Part shown: positions 23,601 to 34,091 of the stretch, one piece after another
Layout: each line of letters begins with the position of its first letter
How positions within the stretch are numbered: position 1 is the stretch's first letter
NCBI GenBank assembly: GCA_037903355.1
Contig: JBAJFE010000011.1
Coordinates: 1,497,001-1,561,000 of the forward strand
Direction of reading: 5' to 3'
Source of the DNA: Trichuris trichiura
Lineage: Eukaryota > Nematoda > Enoplea > Trichinellida > Trichuridae
DNA length: 64,000 bases
Program-made: the position numbers and the translations under genes
Notes under the pieces: generated by a model
The model's input: the letters and a program-made list of their open reading frames with translations, nothing else
Told to the model about the DNA's origin: nothing
Databases searched by the model: none

Positions 23601-25094
23601 AACGTCTGTGATCCAAATGCGCAGTGCGTACCAAGTCAAGATGGCAACAGCTTTAGCTGCATCTGCAATGCCGACTTTGAGGGCGACGGATACACGTGCA
23701 GACAAGTGACAGGTAAGTGATAATATTTGGTCGGAACGAACTCGCTTTTCTTCTTTCCGCAGATTGCGTTAAAACACCAAGTTTATGCGACCAAAATGCC
23801 GTCTGCGTTTCGGAAAACATGAGATACGTATGTCGTTGCAAACAGGGCTACCATGGAAGCGGTTTCACTTGCAGACGTTAGCATCAACTATCTTATCGCA
23901 CTGTTTTGTTATTTAAAAATTCCATCATTATTTATAGCCGACTCCAGAATAAGAGGAAGAACTCTTATCTTTTCGCACGGTATGTCGCTGGTACAAAGAG
24001 GATTTCAACCGGAAGACTACGGCAAACAATTGGTCGTTGTTCCCTATCAGGTGGCTGTTGGTCTTGATTTTGATTGCAATGAGGATAAGCTCTACTGGAG
24101 CGACGTTAGCGGTCATTGTTTGCGTTCATCCAACTTGGACGGATCCGAAGTGAATATGCTTTTTGATACAGGTTGGCTGTTGTAAACAAAATATTTTGAT
24201 TCTAACTTTCTTCCTTGATAAAGATATCAGTTCACCCGAAGGAGTTTGCGTAGACTCGATAAACCGCAATCTATACTACGCTGACTCTGTTCGCGACGAG
24301 ATTACCATCGTATCATTGAACACGATGCATCGTATACCTATCATCAAGGAAGGCTTAATCAATCCAAGAGCATTGGCGCTTGATACTGTTGACAGGTACA
24401 AACAATTGGTCAATTGCGCAATGCACACATCTCTTCGCTGTTCCATTGCAGAAAGTTGTACTACTCAGATTGGAATCGAGATAAACCTGTAATTGGCCGA
24501 CTGAATTTGGATGGAACCGGAAGAGAAAACTACGTCACTTCAGAGATCGCGTTGCCTAACGGCCTTGTCGTTCTGACACGACGTCGAGAAATATGCTGGG
24601 CAGACGCGGGAACCCAACGTCTTGAGTGCATAGGCACAAACCATTTGGGCAGACACATAATCTACGCACCCGTTGGGTATCCATTCGGACTAACCGTTCA
24701 CAATGAAGAGACCTTCTATTGGACCGACTGGGAAGAGTAAGTGGACAGTCAATTTTAGCTGAGGGCAACAATCGACGTTTCTCCTTGTCATTTTTAGCAA
24801 ACGTATTCACTCTGTCTCTATATACGGTGGAGATCACCAAAGCATGATGCCAGCAGCTGGTGGCAGCGGTAAACTTTACGGTATAATCGCAATACCTGGC
24901 GAATGCATGACAGGTGGGTCGCTAAAGATGATGTCTTTTGAAAACGACAACTCATCAAATCTAGTATTTAAGGTGAAACTGCATGCATGCACAACAATGG
25001 TGGTTGTAAGTACGTTTGCGTACCGGACAGCCACAGCGGCCGTCGTTGTCTGTGCCCGGAGGACGTTTCGGAAGCGGAGTGCAATCAAGTGTGA
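17665..25094 (+). CDS. NID1: Nidogen (entactin) basement-membrane glycoprotein
   Basis: Secreted linker of laminin and type IV collagen networks. Twenty-seven phase-consistent exons give 1533 residues. First exons: 17665-18005, 18060-18204, 18466-18677, 18738-18943, 19515-19619, 19685-19819, 19862-20041, 20099-20335, 20395-20592, 20658-20873. Then 12 EGF exons: 20931-21083, 21141-21263, 21600-21773, 21808-21972, 22078-22209, 22262-22402, 22460-22615, 22674-22805, 22854-22991, 23038-23175, 23581-23712, 23763-23876. Last: 23938-24171, 24224-24395, 24452-24736, 24798-24913, 24973-25094. Order: signal peptide (MFKQLFVLWCFGAVWVTA), NIDO domain, acidic linker, two Cys-rich modules resembling antistasin, one EGF, G2F beta barrel (two to three exons), 12 EGF modules (the second starts DVDEC, calcium-binding type), LDL-receptor YWTD propeller (KLYWSD, LYYAD, LYYSDW, FYWTDWE) and a final EGF (CMHNNGGC). 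Every EGF exon is phase 1-1. Gene symbol follows the family, since only one copy is visible. Confidence 0.93.
18977..19050. repeat. Near-perfect 35-bp inverted repeat (foldback)
   Basis: Arms at 18977-19011 and 19016-19050 are separated by only four bases (TAGC). They are reverse complements over 35 positions with a single C/A mismatch. Pairing may extend a little further with a bulge, through CTTTG on the left and CAAAC on the right. The foldback sits in the unusually long fourth intron of nidogen (571 bases, against about 50 for most). Transcribed, it would form a long hairpin. The very short loop is unlike a typical microRNA precursor and more like a palindromic insertion or fold-back duplication. 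Confidence 0.95.
19404..19468 (-). repeat. Degenerate tRNA-like pol III promoter pair
   Basis: On the minus strand a sequence resembling an internal A box (GGCTAAGAGCACTG, 19455-19468) is followed 56 bases on by a good B box (GTTCGAATC, 19404-19412). This is the spacing of a leucine or serine tRNA. The T stem, anticodon stem and acceptor stem do not pair properly, so this is not a working tRNA gene. It could be a tRNA pseudogene or a relic of a tRNA-derived SINE in the same nidogen intron as the foldback. Chance cannot be excluded. Confidence 0.25.
19639..19652. repeat. GC dinucleotide run
   Basis: A short run of alternating GC in nidogen intron 5. A similar short run occurs at about 18217-18228 in intron 2. 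These are simple sequence and stand out in otherwise AT-leaning introns. Confidence 0.7.
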
Positions 25095-25225
25095 TACGTT
25101 AATTCTTCGGTTTCTGACCATTATAACTTTATACTTTATCGCATTGTTGTTCCTTTCCTGTCGCTGCCATACTCTTTCTAACCGCATTCTTTTCCGAGAT
25201 AGATCAAAAATCGAACAGATCGTGA

Positions 25226-26059
25226 TTATCCTTTGGCCATCCCAACTTGCAGGTACGCTCTTTGGCGACAAGCGAGCGCGAACTTTTCGCACGATTCTTG
25301 ACGCTGTTCAACGTAGAACGGCTGCCATCCCGCCTTTGCGTGAAAATACAACCAGCCAAACATGCGGCGAATATTTTCTGCTTCTTCGCCGGTCCACAAA
25401 TTAATGACCATTAGGATTTGCCTAGCGAACTTAAACACAGAGATAGCGCGATTACTGATTCTGATTCTCCCTTTAACCTTAAAAAGCTTGGAGGTGAGCA
25501 GTTCGCCAAGCAAATCCCATTCGCTTCCTTGGAGATCAACGAATATTTTGTCAATGATAATATTGTCTGGTAAAAGACTTAGCACCATATCCCTTAATAA
25601 GAAAAAAAACTTAAAGTCTAAGAGAACTGTAAACAACTTACGGACTATAATTAATAAGAGATATATTGAAAAAGTGCAAATTGACCATTGTATCTTTGTG
25701 TTCAGGGCAGGAGGGATCAAAAACGTATACTGTACAATGATCATCCCTTAACAGGGAATAGGCTTTTGCGCATTCGCCAAATTTTGCAGATCTGAAATTA
25801 GAGGAAAACTTATCATAACCCTCAACCATTCGTTGTGGACCAGCCAGGATTAGTTTTTCAGTCGTTACTCAACGAAAGAAAGCAACTCACCCAAAATATA
25901 ACACAGCGCATTTGTCGTCATAGTTTTGAAAAGTGCATGTCGTCCAGGATTCGCAACCATAGCAAGCTTCGTTTGTTACGGGAAAGACTTTAGTCCGGCA
26001 GTTTCGTTTTGGACCATTAAGAAAGTAGTACAGTCGCAAAAGTTCTTCTTCAACAGACC
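25226..26059 (-). CDS. METTL24-like methyltransferase unit B (Methyltransf_22 type)
   Basis: C-terminal or second copy of a METTL24-type domain, a predicted SAM-dependent methyltransferase fold of poorly known substrate. Exons (-): 25891-26059, 25642-25791, 25478-25592 and 25226-25429, with matching phases and introns of about 48-100 bases. Family-like features in order are a Cys-rich lead (CYGCESWTTC), the strand-loop YFGSAKFGE, VYVFDPS (expected SAM-binding acidic strand), FVDLQGSEWDLLGELL, the ARQILMVINLW segment, and a Cys-containing tail. The first exon starts at an AG acceptor in phase 1 with an in-frame stop just before it and no Met, so this unit needs an upstream exon. The neighbouring unit A supplies a phase-1 donor (ATC G|GTTTGC, ending at 26167). 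Joined, A plus B would be one 475-residue two-domain protein. Otherwise B is a gene with an unseen first exon. Confidence 0.6.
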
Positions 26060-26101
26060 CTAAAGGCGCTTAGCTTGAATAACGAAGCGCCGCTATTCAA
26101 A

Positions 26102-27250
26102 CTAACCCAAACCAGCTACTGGTGCTCTAACCAACGTTTGTACAACGCCGCTAACATTTAGCAAACCGATAGTGTACTTGCATGCGTCCGATGGTTTGCT
26201 ACAATCGCCGCTCTGCTTTGCCACGTAGACAGCCATAGAATTGTCGAAAAACATGCTAGTCAAAGCTTCGTACCAGTTTCTTACCAGATGGCTACTGTGT
26301 TCATCCAATCGTATAATTAAAATCAGAATGCGTACTTTGCGCAATGCTCCACGTTCGACTAATTGGCGTAGCAGGTGCAGCTGCGAGTCTACTTTCAATA
26401 TGTCTACCACTTGGCGTCTAGACAGTCTGACCAGAATTTGATCCAGCGTTTCGTGTTTCAAATTGGAAACCGCCTTACGATTAACTAGCTTGACTTTGCT
26501 TGCATCTCGCAAGTACGAATATCTACTACCAGAATATATAGGAGTCTCTGCAGCAGGATTCTGCTGCAGTAGGGCGTGTTCAAAAGCAAGATCGTCTTGG
26601 AAACTGAAACTGTCGCTGTTACACAAGGCTTGACCGTTGCTCCTGCCCGCTAGTTCGTGAACTTATTTTTGTTTACCAATATGCTACGGTATACGCGTAT
26701 AAGTAATAGATTCTTACCTAGCCAAAGAAAGCATGAAAAAATTTGTCTTGTTCAAATCAATACCATATGCCGAATCGGTGCATAGCGAGACTTGCTTCGA
26801 TCCCGCGCCAACGCGCGATACGTTTTTACAAACAAACTGTGGGTAGGCAAGATATTCATTGAACCTGAAAATGATTTACCACCATAAGATTACGATTTGT
26901 ATTCAAGCGCAGCAATGTACAGTACGAAATGAACTTGACTACCAACTGTACGCAACACAAATTCTATATGCAGGAAGTTCAATGAACAATAATGGCCTTA
27001 GGCGAACACTGAAACGACTCGTAACATTTGCGTTACACTGTATAAGGATATTGCTTTTTTAGGGAGACAATCGACGAACTAACCTAGCAAATTCGTGCTC
27101 CAACGTTTTGCAAGGGGGTGGTTTCGACAATCCCCATTGGGACGGAGGCACCGTCGACTCTCGCACTTTTCGCAACCAATGAACAAGCAAAGCGAGAAGC
27201 ACTGCGCTTGGCAACGAAGCGTTTACTAAGCGAAACAACGAAACGCGCAT
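26102..27250 (-). CDS. METTL24-like methyltransferase unit A
   Basis: Exons (-): 27084-27250, 26718-26864 and 26102-26642, giving 284 residues. The start chosen gives a short basic end followed by a hydrophobic signal-anchor (LPSAVLLALLVHWL), fitting a type II Golgi or ER membrane protein. A start at 27358 in the same frame is possible. Further along are CKNVSRVGAGSKQVSLC, SFSFQDDLAFEHALL and VVDILKVDSQLHLLRQL, the equivalent of the FVDLQGSEWDLL segment in unit B, and a Cys-spaced tail that also aligns with unit B. The canonical FDP-type acidic strand is missing, so catalytic competence is doubtful and this unit may be degenerate. The 3' end may instead splice into unit B. Its 5' end faces TAPT1 333 bases away, suggesting a shared divergent promoter. 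Confidence 0.6.
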
Positions 27251-27583
27251 AGCGGATTCAAACTTTCTACAAAAGCCGGCTATTTTAATTACCGTACAAA
27301 GATGTGCAGGTTGCAATTTGACAAAGGCGATAATAAACGACAAATAGTAGCAGCACATTCTGATTTTTGAGCTGATCGACTCGATGCAACTCTAGCCAAA
27401 TTTACCAAGATGAGTTTTGGCCGAGAACAACCGAGGCGCAACCCGTGTTCGTACCTGAGTATATAACTCGCTGGCTACATAACGACGCATTTTCTTCAGG
27501 CCTACAGGATCGGCTAACAAATGGCGGACGATATTTCAACGTCGAAATTCTGCTATTTCGACTTCAGCTCTTTGCAATAGGCT
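27251..27583. promoter_or_regulatory. Probable divergent promoter region
   Basis: A 333-base gap separates the chosen starts of the methyltransferase gene (-) and TAPT1 (+). It must hold both 5' ends if both starts are right. No TATA-like or other specific element was identified, so the call rests only on gene arrangement. Confidence 0.35.
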
Positions 27584-29660
27584 ATGGAGGACCAAAATGG
27601 CGAGGTCGCCCATTCCGTGCGCAATCGAGTCAACAACACTCCTGTTGACGATTGCGCTGAAACGAAGGACGATAGCGACAGCCAGCCCGAATTGTTGGAA
27701 CAGGAAGGTGCCAAGTCGTTGCTGGAATTTCTGTGGTCCGAACTGAGTCGCGGATACGCGCTAGCAAACGACGAAGCGAGATACATTGAAAAACGACGAA
27801 AAGTATACGCGCTGCTCAGGATTCCGCGCGAGCTGGAAAGCTTTCTTTTCTGCGGTTTTCTACAATGCGCAGACGCATTTTTGTACATATTCACCTTCTT
27901 GCCGCTACGATTCGTCATGGCTCTTAGTCATTTGTTGCTACGACCTTTGCATGTATCGACGTCGGAATGCTGCGACCTTCTTAAGGTATTCATTTTGATC
28001 GTTGCCTTGTTGCTTATGAGTTTCATTGACACGTCAGCTTTGTATCATGTTGTACGCGGTCAGGCTATTGTCAAGTTGTACATATTTTTTAATATGCTCG
28101 AAGTTGCCGACAAATTGTTCAGCAGTTTTGGACAAGACATACTGGATGCGCTTGTTTGGACAGCTACCGAAGCGCCTGTTTTCCAACCTTTTGGCAGAAA
28201 GCTTTGGCGCCTGTCCATTCACTTTATAGTTGCCATATTGTACGTATGGTTGCACGCAGTGCTCATTTTGCTTCAAGCGACCACGTTAAACGTAGCTTTC
28301 AATTCGCATAACAAAGCCCTTCTAACAATTATGATGAGCAACAATTTCGTCGAATTGAAGGGAAGCGTTTTCAAAAAGTTTGCAAAAAACAATCTCTTCC
28401 AAATGGCTTGTTCGGACGTTCGAGAACGTTTTCATTACGTCATATTGTTGTTGATTATTGTAACTAGAAACATGAGCGCCGTCAACTGGCACATTGAACA
28501 TTTTTACGAAATGCTGCCGGATGTATTGTTGGTATTTGCGGCAGAAATTCTAGTCGACTGGGTAAAGCATGCTTTCATTACAAAGTTCAATGAAATTCCC
28601 GCCGACGTCTACAAAGATTTTACAATCACCATTGCCTACGACGTAGCGAAGAGTCGGCAGACTAACGCGTACTCGGATCATTGCGATCAAGTTTCTCGAA
28701 GAATGGGCTTCACTCCTCTACCACTCAGGTGAGACAATTCAGTTTCTCAACTATTGGCCATAAGAGAACATTTACATAAACGCTTAGTAAATTTACATAA
28801 CTCATCCTTTGCTATTCTTCGTTGGAGCACTTTTTTGTCCAATTTTAAAAAACGTACGTTTTACAGTGATATAATGTTCTATACGGTATAGGTCGGGTAA
28901 CTGTTGTAACACCTGCTTATAAAGTCAGGCGATTAGCATAAATTTTAAAAAAAATGGAAGACTTTCCAACCGGAAGTATATGGTTATTTTGAAAACAGAG
29001 TCTGTTCGCGTAGCTACCGAACGTAAAAATGATTTAACTTTAAAATAGTTTGTTTAAATTTGATGTCCCGCCAAGAAAACTTACCATTTTGCCTGCAGCG
29101 TTCTCTTGTTTCGCATCGTCAATCAAAGCCTACGTCTGAACGTGCGCGTCCATTGGCCAATTGTTTTGGCCGCCTTTGTTGCTCTGCTACTTCTAAAAAT
29201 GCTGATCAGTGTTGTTCTCATGGGCAAAGCGGCCATCTTTATAGAAGCATATGAGGAGATGCTTAAGCAGAGCGAGTTGTTGAAGAAACTTTGCCATAAG
29301 AAGGCGCGCAGTTTGCCCGTCTCTCCAAAACTCAGTTTGATCGAGTTTACGGACGTGATGCAACAGAATGCAGGTGCAAACTTTTCTCACTGCTTTACAG
29401 TTTCCGATCTTGTCCAAACTGGCGCCGTTTGGCCTGAAGCTCTCGGCGGTGCTGGTCACTTGACCGAATTTTCCTACCGCGAAACCGAATTCACTATAGG
29501 AGAAAGTGTGGTGCGAAAAACTCGTAGTATGACGTCACTGTCATCCGACATGAACGTTAACAACAACAACAGCAACGAGGCGGAACAAATGAACGAATTC
29601 GAGGCGCTGTTGGAGGTTGACCGTTACACTCTATGTAACAATGATCGCATTGAATCTTAA
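27584..29660 (+). CDS. TAPT1: TAPT1 family multi-pass membrane protein
   Basis: Homologue of transmembrane anterior posterior transformation protein 1 (yeast EMP65), linked to the ER and to cilia and collagen secretion in vertebrates. Two exons, 27584-28728 and 29099-29660, encode 568 residues. An acidic, polar N terminus is followed by conserved segments: YIEKRRKVYALLRIPRELE, FIDTSALYHVVRGQAIVKLY, FNMLEVADKLFSSFGQDILD, LLQATTLNVAFNSHNKALLT, MSNNFVELKGSVFKKFAKNN, DVRERFHY, and HAFITKFNEIPADVYKDF. After the 370-base intron come two more hydrophobic segments and a polar tail that includes an Asn-rich stretch. The Met at 27584 is the first good start after stops upstream. The last 120 residues are not conserved as far as I can judge. 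The intron is long for this region but shows no embedded gene. Confidence 0.93.
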
Positions 29661-29915
29661 GTTAACTTGGACGTCTGAAATGACAAAAGCTTTTACCGTT
29701 ACGAGTAAACGTTTTACATCCGCGTTATCCATAAACCTGCCAAGGCTGAAAACGCCTCATTCTTTTCGCTATTTAATCTTAACTTACTAGAAACGGTTCA
29801 TTGATTTTCAGCTCACCCGTGAGCTTCGGCAAACATGGAGCAGCACCAAATAAGTAGGTCTCGATGAGGTCGTTTCCTATTTTTTTCTCATCATGCTGTC
29901 GTCATTTAAGCAAGA

Positions 29916-31651
29916 ATGGGAGACATAAGGAACATACACGTTGAAGCAATGGGCTCGTCCGAGTATATCAAGCCGTTGAGACTTCATTTCGAGCAAGTAA
30001 GCTAAAGTAGCACGTCGGTTTTACTTTCCATCTCGCGAACGAAGAAAGCGGGCGCGAAAATAGCGAATTCACTGTTTAACCTCACCACCTTTGTCCTCAC
30101 TCTTTGCGTCCGTTAAATTTACATCTACGTACGTCGATGTCATCCGTTCGTGCTTGAAAGCTGGAAAAGCTTCCCAGGGCGAATTCAAGTCGAATTTTCG
30201 AAATTCCTGCATTAGTTGGATGGGTTCGGAAATGACGCGTCGTAATTCATTGTCGTAACGGACTTCAGTGTAGCCAACCAAGGGAAAATCTTTGCGCATA
30301 GGGTGCCCTTCAAAGCCGTAGTCGGTCAATAGGCGACGCAAGTCTGGATGACCGAGAAAAGTAACGCCGAACATATCGTAAACTTCGCGTTCGTACCACT
30401 CGGCGCCTTGAAAAACCGAAGTGATCGAGTCGATGGGTGTCAGCTCGTCCGTGTACGTTTTTACCCGACAACGGGCGTTGTAGACCAACGAAAGAAGTGC
30501 GTAGACGATTTCAAAACGCATTGGCCTTGCGGGTACGTCAACAGCGGTCATGAAGATGAAATTTGTGAACTGACAAGCGTGATGATCTTTCAAAAATTGC
30601 ATAACCGGTATCACCCCGTCCGGGTGAATCATAATCTCTAGTTCGTCTCCCGAGGCGAGCTGTAACTTTTGTACGTACTTTGGCATGCAGCGATGAACGT
30701 AACGGCCAAATTCTGACAAACGCCGTTGGACGTTCGGATCAGGCGCTCTGATCGTTGGTTTCCTCTCCGGCGCATTGCAAAAGCTCTTGTTGCACGAAGC
30801 TGTCGCCAGCCGACCGCTTCGGCCCAATAGTCTCAGGGCGGACATCGCTTTTTCCATCCGTTTGCCACAATAACTTTTCTTTATACAGTATGCCTAGTCT
30901 GCAAATCACATTTTGAATTTAGTTAGTATTAGACTAACTTATTTTGTCTTTACGCGTTTTTGTTCAGCATGGGAAGAAGCGTTTTTGGGACGCAGTTTTG
31001 ACGCACAACAGTGTCTCGGCCGTACTCTACCACAAGACGCGTAAGACGTTAGTGTTGGTCAAGCAATTTCGTCCAGGTATAATAAATTATTCGGCCGTGC
31101 TTTGCCTTTAAGCGAAACGGTTAACCATTGTTGCAGCCGTGTACATAACCATGGCGCAAATGATGGGCAATCACTCTGGCGACATTGATACAATAAAGTA
31201 CCCGATTTCTTTGGGTATGACGTACGAGTTGTGCGCTGGAATTATGGATCAAATAATGTCTCCCGAAGAAACTATGGTTAAGGAAATTCGCGAAGAGGTC
31301 GGATACAGTGTGCCCCTCGATCGACTGGAACGCATTACCAGCTGTCGGTAAGTACTGATTAGCGAAGGTAGGCTGTAAAATTAGGTTATAAAGTCTTTCA
31401 GCTCTGGAGTTGGCGTTACCGGCTCCTTCTCGACTTACTATTATTGCGAAATTAACGAAAGCATGAAGGTGTCTAGCGGTGGTGGCAATCCGAACGAACT
31501 GGAGTTCATCGAAACAGTTCACGTACCATTGGAAGAGTTGCGTTACTTTATGTTTGACGAGAGCCGTCCAAAGCCTCCAAGTCTCATTTTTGGCATTTTG
31601 TGGTTTCTTCAATACAAACTGCCAAAAATAACTAGCCGCAAATCACACTAA
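29916..31651 (+). CDS. NUDT14: NUDT14-like UDP-sugar pyrophosphatase (Nudix hydrolase)
   Basis: Cytosolic Nudix enzyme expected to hydrolyse UDP-glucose and related nucleotide sugars. Exons 29916-29996, 30968-31076, 31137-31347 and 31402-31651 give 216 residues, the usual size. The N terminus reads [14 protein letters not shown] then [20 protein letters not shown], followed by [16 protein letters not shown]. The Nudix box ends KEIREEVGY, with Lys in place of the first Arg as I recall in vertebrate NUDT14. C-terminal [28 protein letters not shown] and [11 protein letters not shown] also fit. Intron 1 is about 970 bases and contains the complete NDUFS3 gene on the other strand; the other introns are about 55-60 bases. 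An upstream ATG was not needed. Confidence is high for the family and moderate for substrate. Confidence 0.9.
30069..30857 (-). CDS. NDUFS3: NADH-ubiquinone oxidoreductase 30 kDa subunit
   Basis: Nuclear-encoded core subunit of mitochondrial complex I, at the matrix-arm quinone module. A single uninterrupted exon encodes 262 residues, the expected length. An N-terminal basic, Ser/Arg-rich stretch of about 30 residues looks like a mitochondrial targeting peptide. The family core follows: [35 protein letters not shown], then the signature [20 protein letters not shown] and [20 protein letters not shown], and the C-terminal SPWEAFPAF. It lies wholly within intron 1 of the NUDT14-like gene, antisense to it. 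It is intronless in a region where nearly all genes have many introns, so it may have arisen by retroposition. The reading frame and signature are intact, so it is not a pseudogene. No second copy is visible here. Confidence 0.95.
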   Translation of the reverse strand: MEKAMSALRLLGRSGRLATASCNKSFCNAPERKPTIRAPDPNVQRRLSEFGRYVHRCMPKYVQKLQLASGDELEIMIHPDGVIPVMQFLKDHHACQFTNFIFMTAVDVPARPMRFEIVYALLSLVYNARCRVKTYTDELTPIDSITSVFQGAEWYEREVYDMFGVTFLGHPDLRRLLTDYGFEGHPMRKDFPLVGYTEVRYDNELRRVISEPIQLMQEFRKFDLNSPWEAFPAFKHERMTSTYVDVNLTDAKSEDKGGEVKQ

Positions 31652-31763
31652 CGGCATACATATGATGATGATGGTGATGACGTATATGATAGCAGCATTT
31701 ACTTTCATCTCATCATGGCTATTTAATGTTGGGACGAAAGTAAAACGTGTGCAGACACTCTAT

Positions 31764-32385
31764 TTAAAGATTTTCCCCATCTACTACTCCTTTGATGCGA
31801 TAAAATTCGGCGGCAGCCATAAGAAGTTCTTCGCTTTCAACGTTCTCTCGTTGCAACATTTGCAAATAGGTAGGATTTTCGAATTTTCTATCCGACGGTT
31901 CGGTTAATTCAAAGTGTACTCGATCGTCGTGTTCGTCACTCCAAAGAAGTCGAAATCGGATGAGATGTTCCAACAAACATCTGAACAACGAGGAAAGGAA
32001 AACGTTCTTGGCGGCAATAGTACATTTTCATCTTACTCTTTTACGGAAGTGTATTGCCACACAATCAAAGACAACAGCAAGAAAAGCGCACTTAAACAGA
32101 GCAGAAGCACTGAAACTAAACAGATGCGTACGCGATAGGCAAACCCATAGTTTTACCGTAGTTGACAGCAGCTCTTTCACTGGATACAATCAAATCTGTA
32201 GTGTCTTCCAATTCATAACGCTCTAAAAACGTCACTGGAAGCTAGAAGGATACGGTAGAAAATGGACTACGCGGACAGAGCACAAAGAACAAAAACTTAA
32301 CACAAAATAATGTTTCTTTTGAAAGAGGTTTGCCTGGAAAATTCAGCAACACTATCGCGACAGCTGAATCACGCAGTGGACACAT
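31764..32385 (-). CDS. Unrecognised 136-residue protein
   Basis: Not recognised. Three exons (-), 32302-32385, 32132-32241 and 31764-31980, join in phases 0 and 2 through introns of 60 and 151 bases and end in a stop. The exon edges are ordinary (TGT|GTTAAG..TTCTAG|CTT; GC|GTACGC..GTTCAG|A). The protein begins MCPLRDSAVAIVLLNFPGKP and is acidic overall in its second half. It has segments such as RYELEDTTDLIVSSERAAV, LLEHLIRFRLLWSDEHDD and FENPTYLQMLQRENVESEEL that look like a folded helical domain rather than chance translation. A start 24 bases upstream is possible. There is no clear transmembrane segment; the first 30 residues are mildly hydrophobic. It is convergent with the NUDT14-like gene, with 112 bases between stops. 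Confidence 0.6.
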
Positions 32386-34091
32386 ACAGTGCAGAAATGC
32401 AAATAACATAAAGGATCGTTCGGACAAAACAAGAAGTTCTCTCGATAATGTGATAGTACAGGATAAAGTCTTGTGCTTCGAGCGAGAAAACGGACTGAAT
32501 AATAGTGACGGAAATGGTTTAAAAGAAATAAAAATGAAATTGTTTGCTGTGAAACCTCGTTATCTGAACTTTTAGACGTTCTAGCAGCGACGCCGCCGCT
32601 CCCTAAACGGTATCATTTTCATTTTCCGTAATGCTAAGTTCGCATAATTGAAGTACACAATGTTCATTCCGGGCAAACTTTTTTACTAAGCGAAGCTACC
32701 GAGAAATCGTAATTTCCGTCTTCAGTGCGATCGTTCGCAGAGCGGAAAATCAATCGACTTGCAGGTACTATTCTTACTGTAAAGTGTGTACTTGAACATT
32801 GTTGACATTGTAGCGGGCTTATACGCCTTCGTCATTAGAATCGTCTTTAACGAAAAAACGCCTTTGACTTTTAAAAAGTTAGCAGAAAAACGTACGAAAG
32901 CAAAAGGGTACGTTTAGGCTGAAGGCGGGAACAGTAACTTCCCAAAAACTTTGCCTTATAAAAATTTTTCACGGGCTGAACATTCCACACTTCAGTCACG
33001 CGCTTCCACACGCCCGTCAGAAAGAGTTTCATTCTGATGCTGAGTTTGCACAGTTAGTATTTCTCAGGCGTGAAGAGCTCTACCTGAACAAGTTATTCCG
33101 ATGGCATGAAAAATTTTTCGCATAGGCCCAATAGGAACGCACGTTAAGTCAGGCGGCAGCTCGTCGCGCGTTTGGAATGCAGTCATATACGTTTCGTCAT
33201 TGTTAGCCTATTTTTTTCAAACCAAGTCTAAAATTCTCATGCATTACTTTCGTACGTCTTTCTACTGATCTTCTAAAATTGAGGGTGTTCTTTCGTTAAA
33301 AAACATTGCGGTGATAAAAGCGTACAAACTCGCTACGAAGTCTCTAATATTCAAATATTAGAATACATGCACTACGGTAGTAACGGTACCTGCAAATCAA
33401 TCGGCTTTCAGTTATCTGAACAGCTCTTTTTTCGGATAACGACGTGCTGCTACGCATAGTTTTTATTTCACATATGAAATATTGTTTTTTATTTATGAAA
33501 AGTTACGAAGCTTTCTGGCTATCCCTACTTTTATCTTCACACAAAACCAAAAGCTACATCTTCAATGGACCGGTTATATCCGTAAATCAGAAAAATAAAA
33601 AGCAAGAGCAAGAATCAAATGAGCAAACCTAAGTGAAGAAATACACGATTTTAAACCGGCTTTACAGTATTCTAGGAATTCAGGCTCTCTGTACAATAAC
33701 AAGAAAAGAGTCTAATAAGCAAGGAACGAAACGATTTTCGTCCAAACTGCAATGATGCAATTGTACTATTACATTAACGTTAAGCTTAGAATACAGTATG
33801 AATGCATTCTGCCGAAGCGACCAAGATATTATTACCTGCAATTCGGCGCGTGAAAATTTTTTTATCGTGCAAACCTTTCGGGAAGCCTCCGTTCCCGTCT
33901 TCAGCGCGACAGTAGTGACCACTATTCATTTTAAGGCTGACTATAAAAAGGCATAATCTTTACTGCTGAAGACGGGCCAAGAGTAGACCCAAAAGCTTCG
34001 CTGTAATAAATTCAGTTTTTTAAAACCGGGTTTTGCCGTAGATAAAATCTACCCGTAATAATTTTTTGAACAAACAATTTTCTCGTCCAAC
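32386..34091. other. Intergenic region; possible last exon of the amnionless-like gene
   Basis: About 1.7 kb without a recognisable gene. It must contain the 3' end of the amnionless-like gene, whose last assembled exon ends in phase 1 and lacks the expected transmembrane and cytoplasmic segments. Weak candidate acceptors lie at about 34005 and below, but no frame shows a clear membrane span with an FxNPxF-type tail. No repeats or tRNAs were noticed. Confidence 0.4.
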
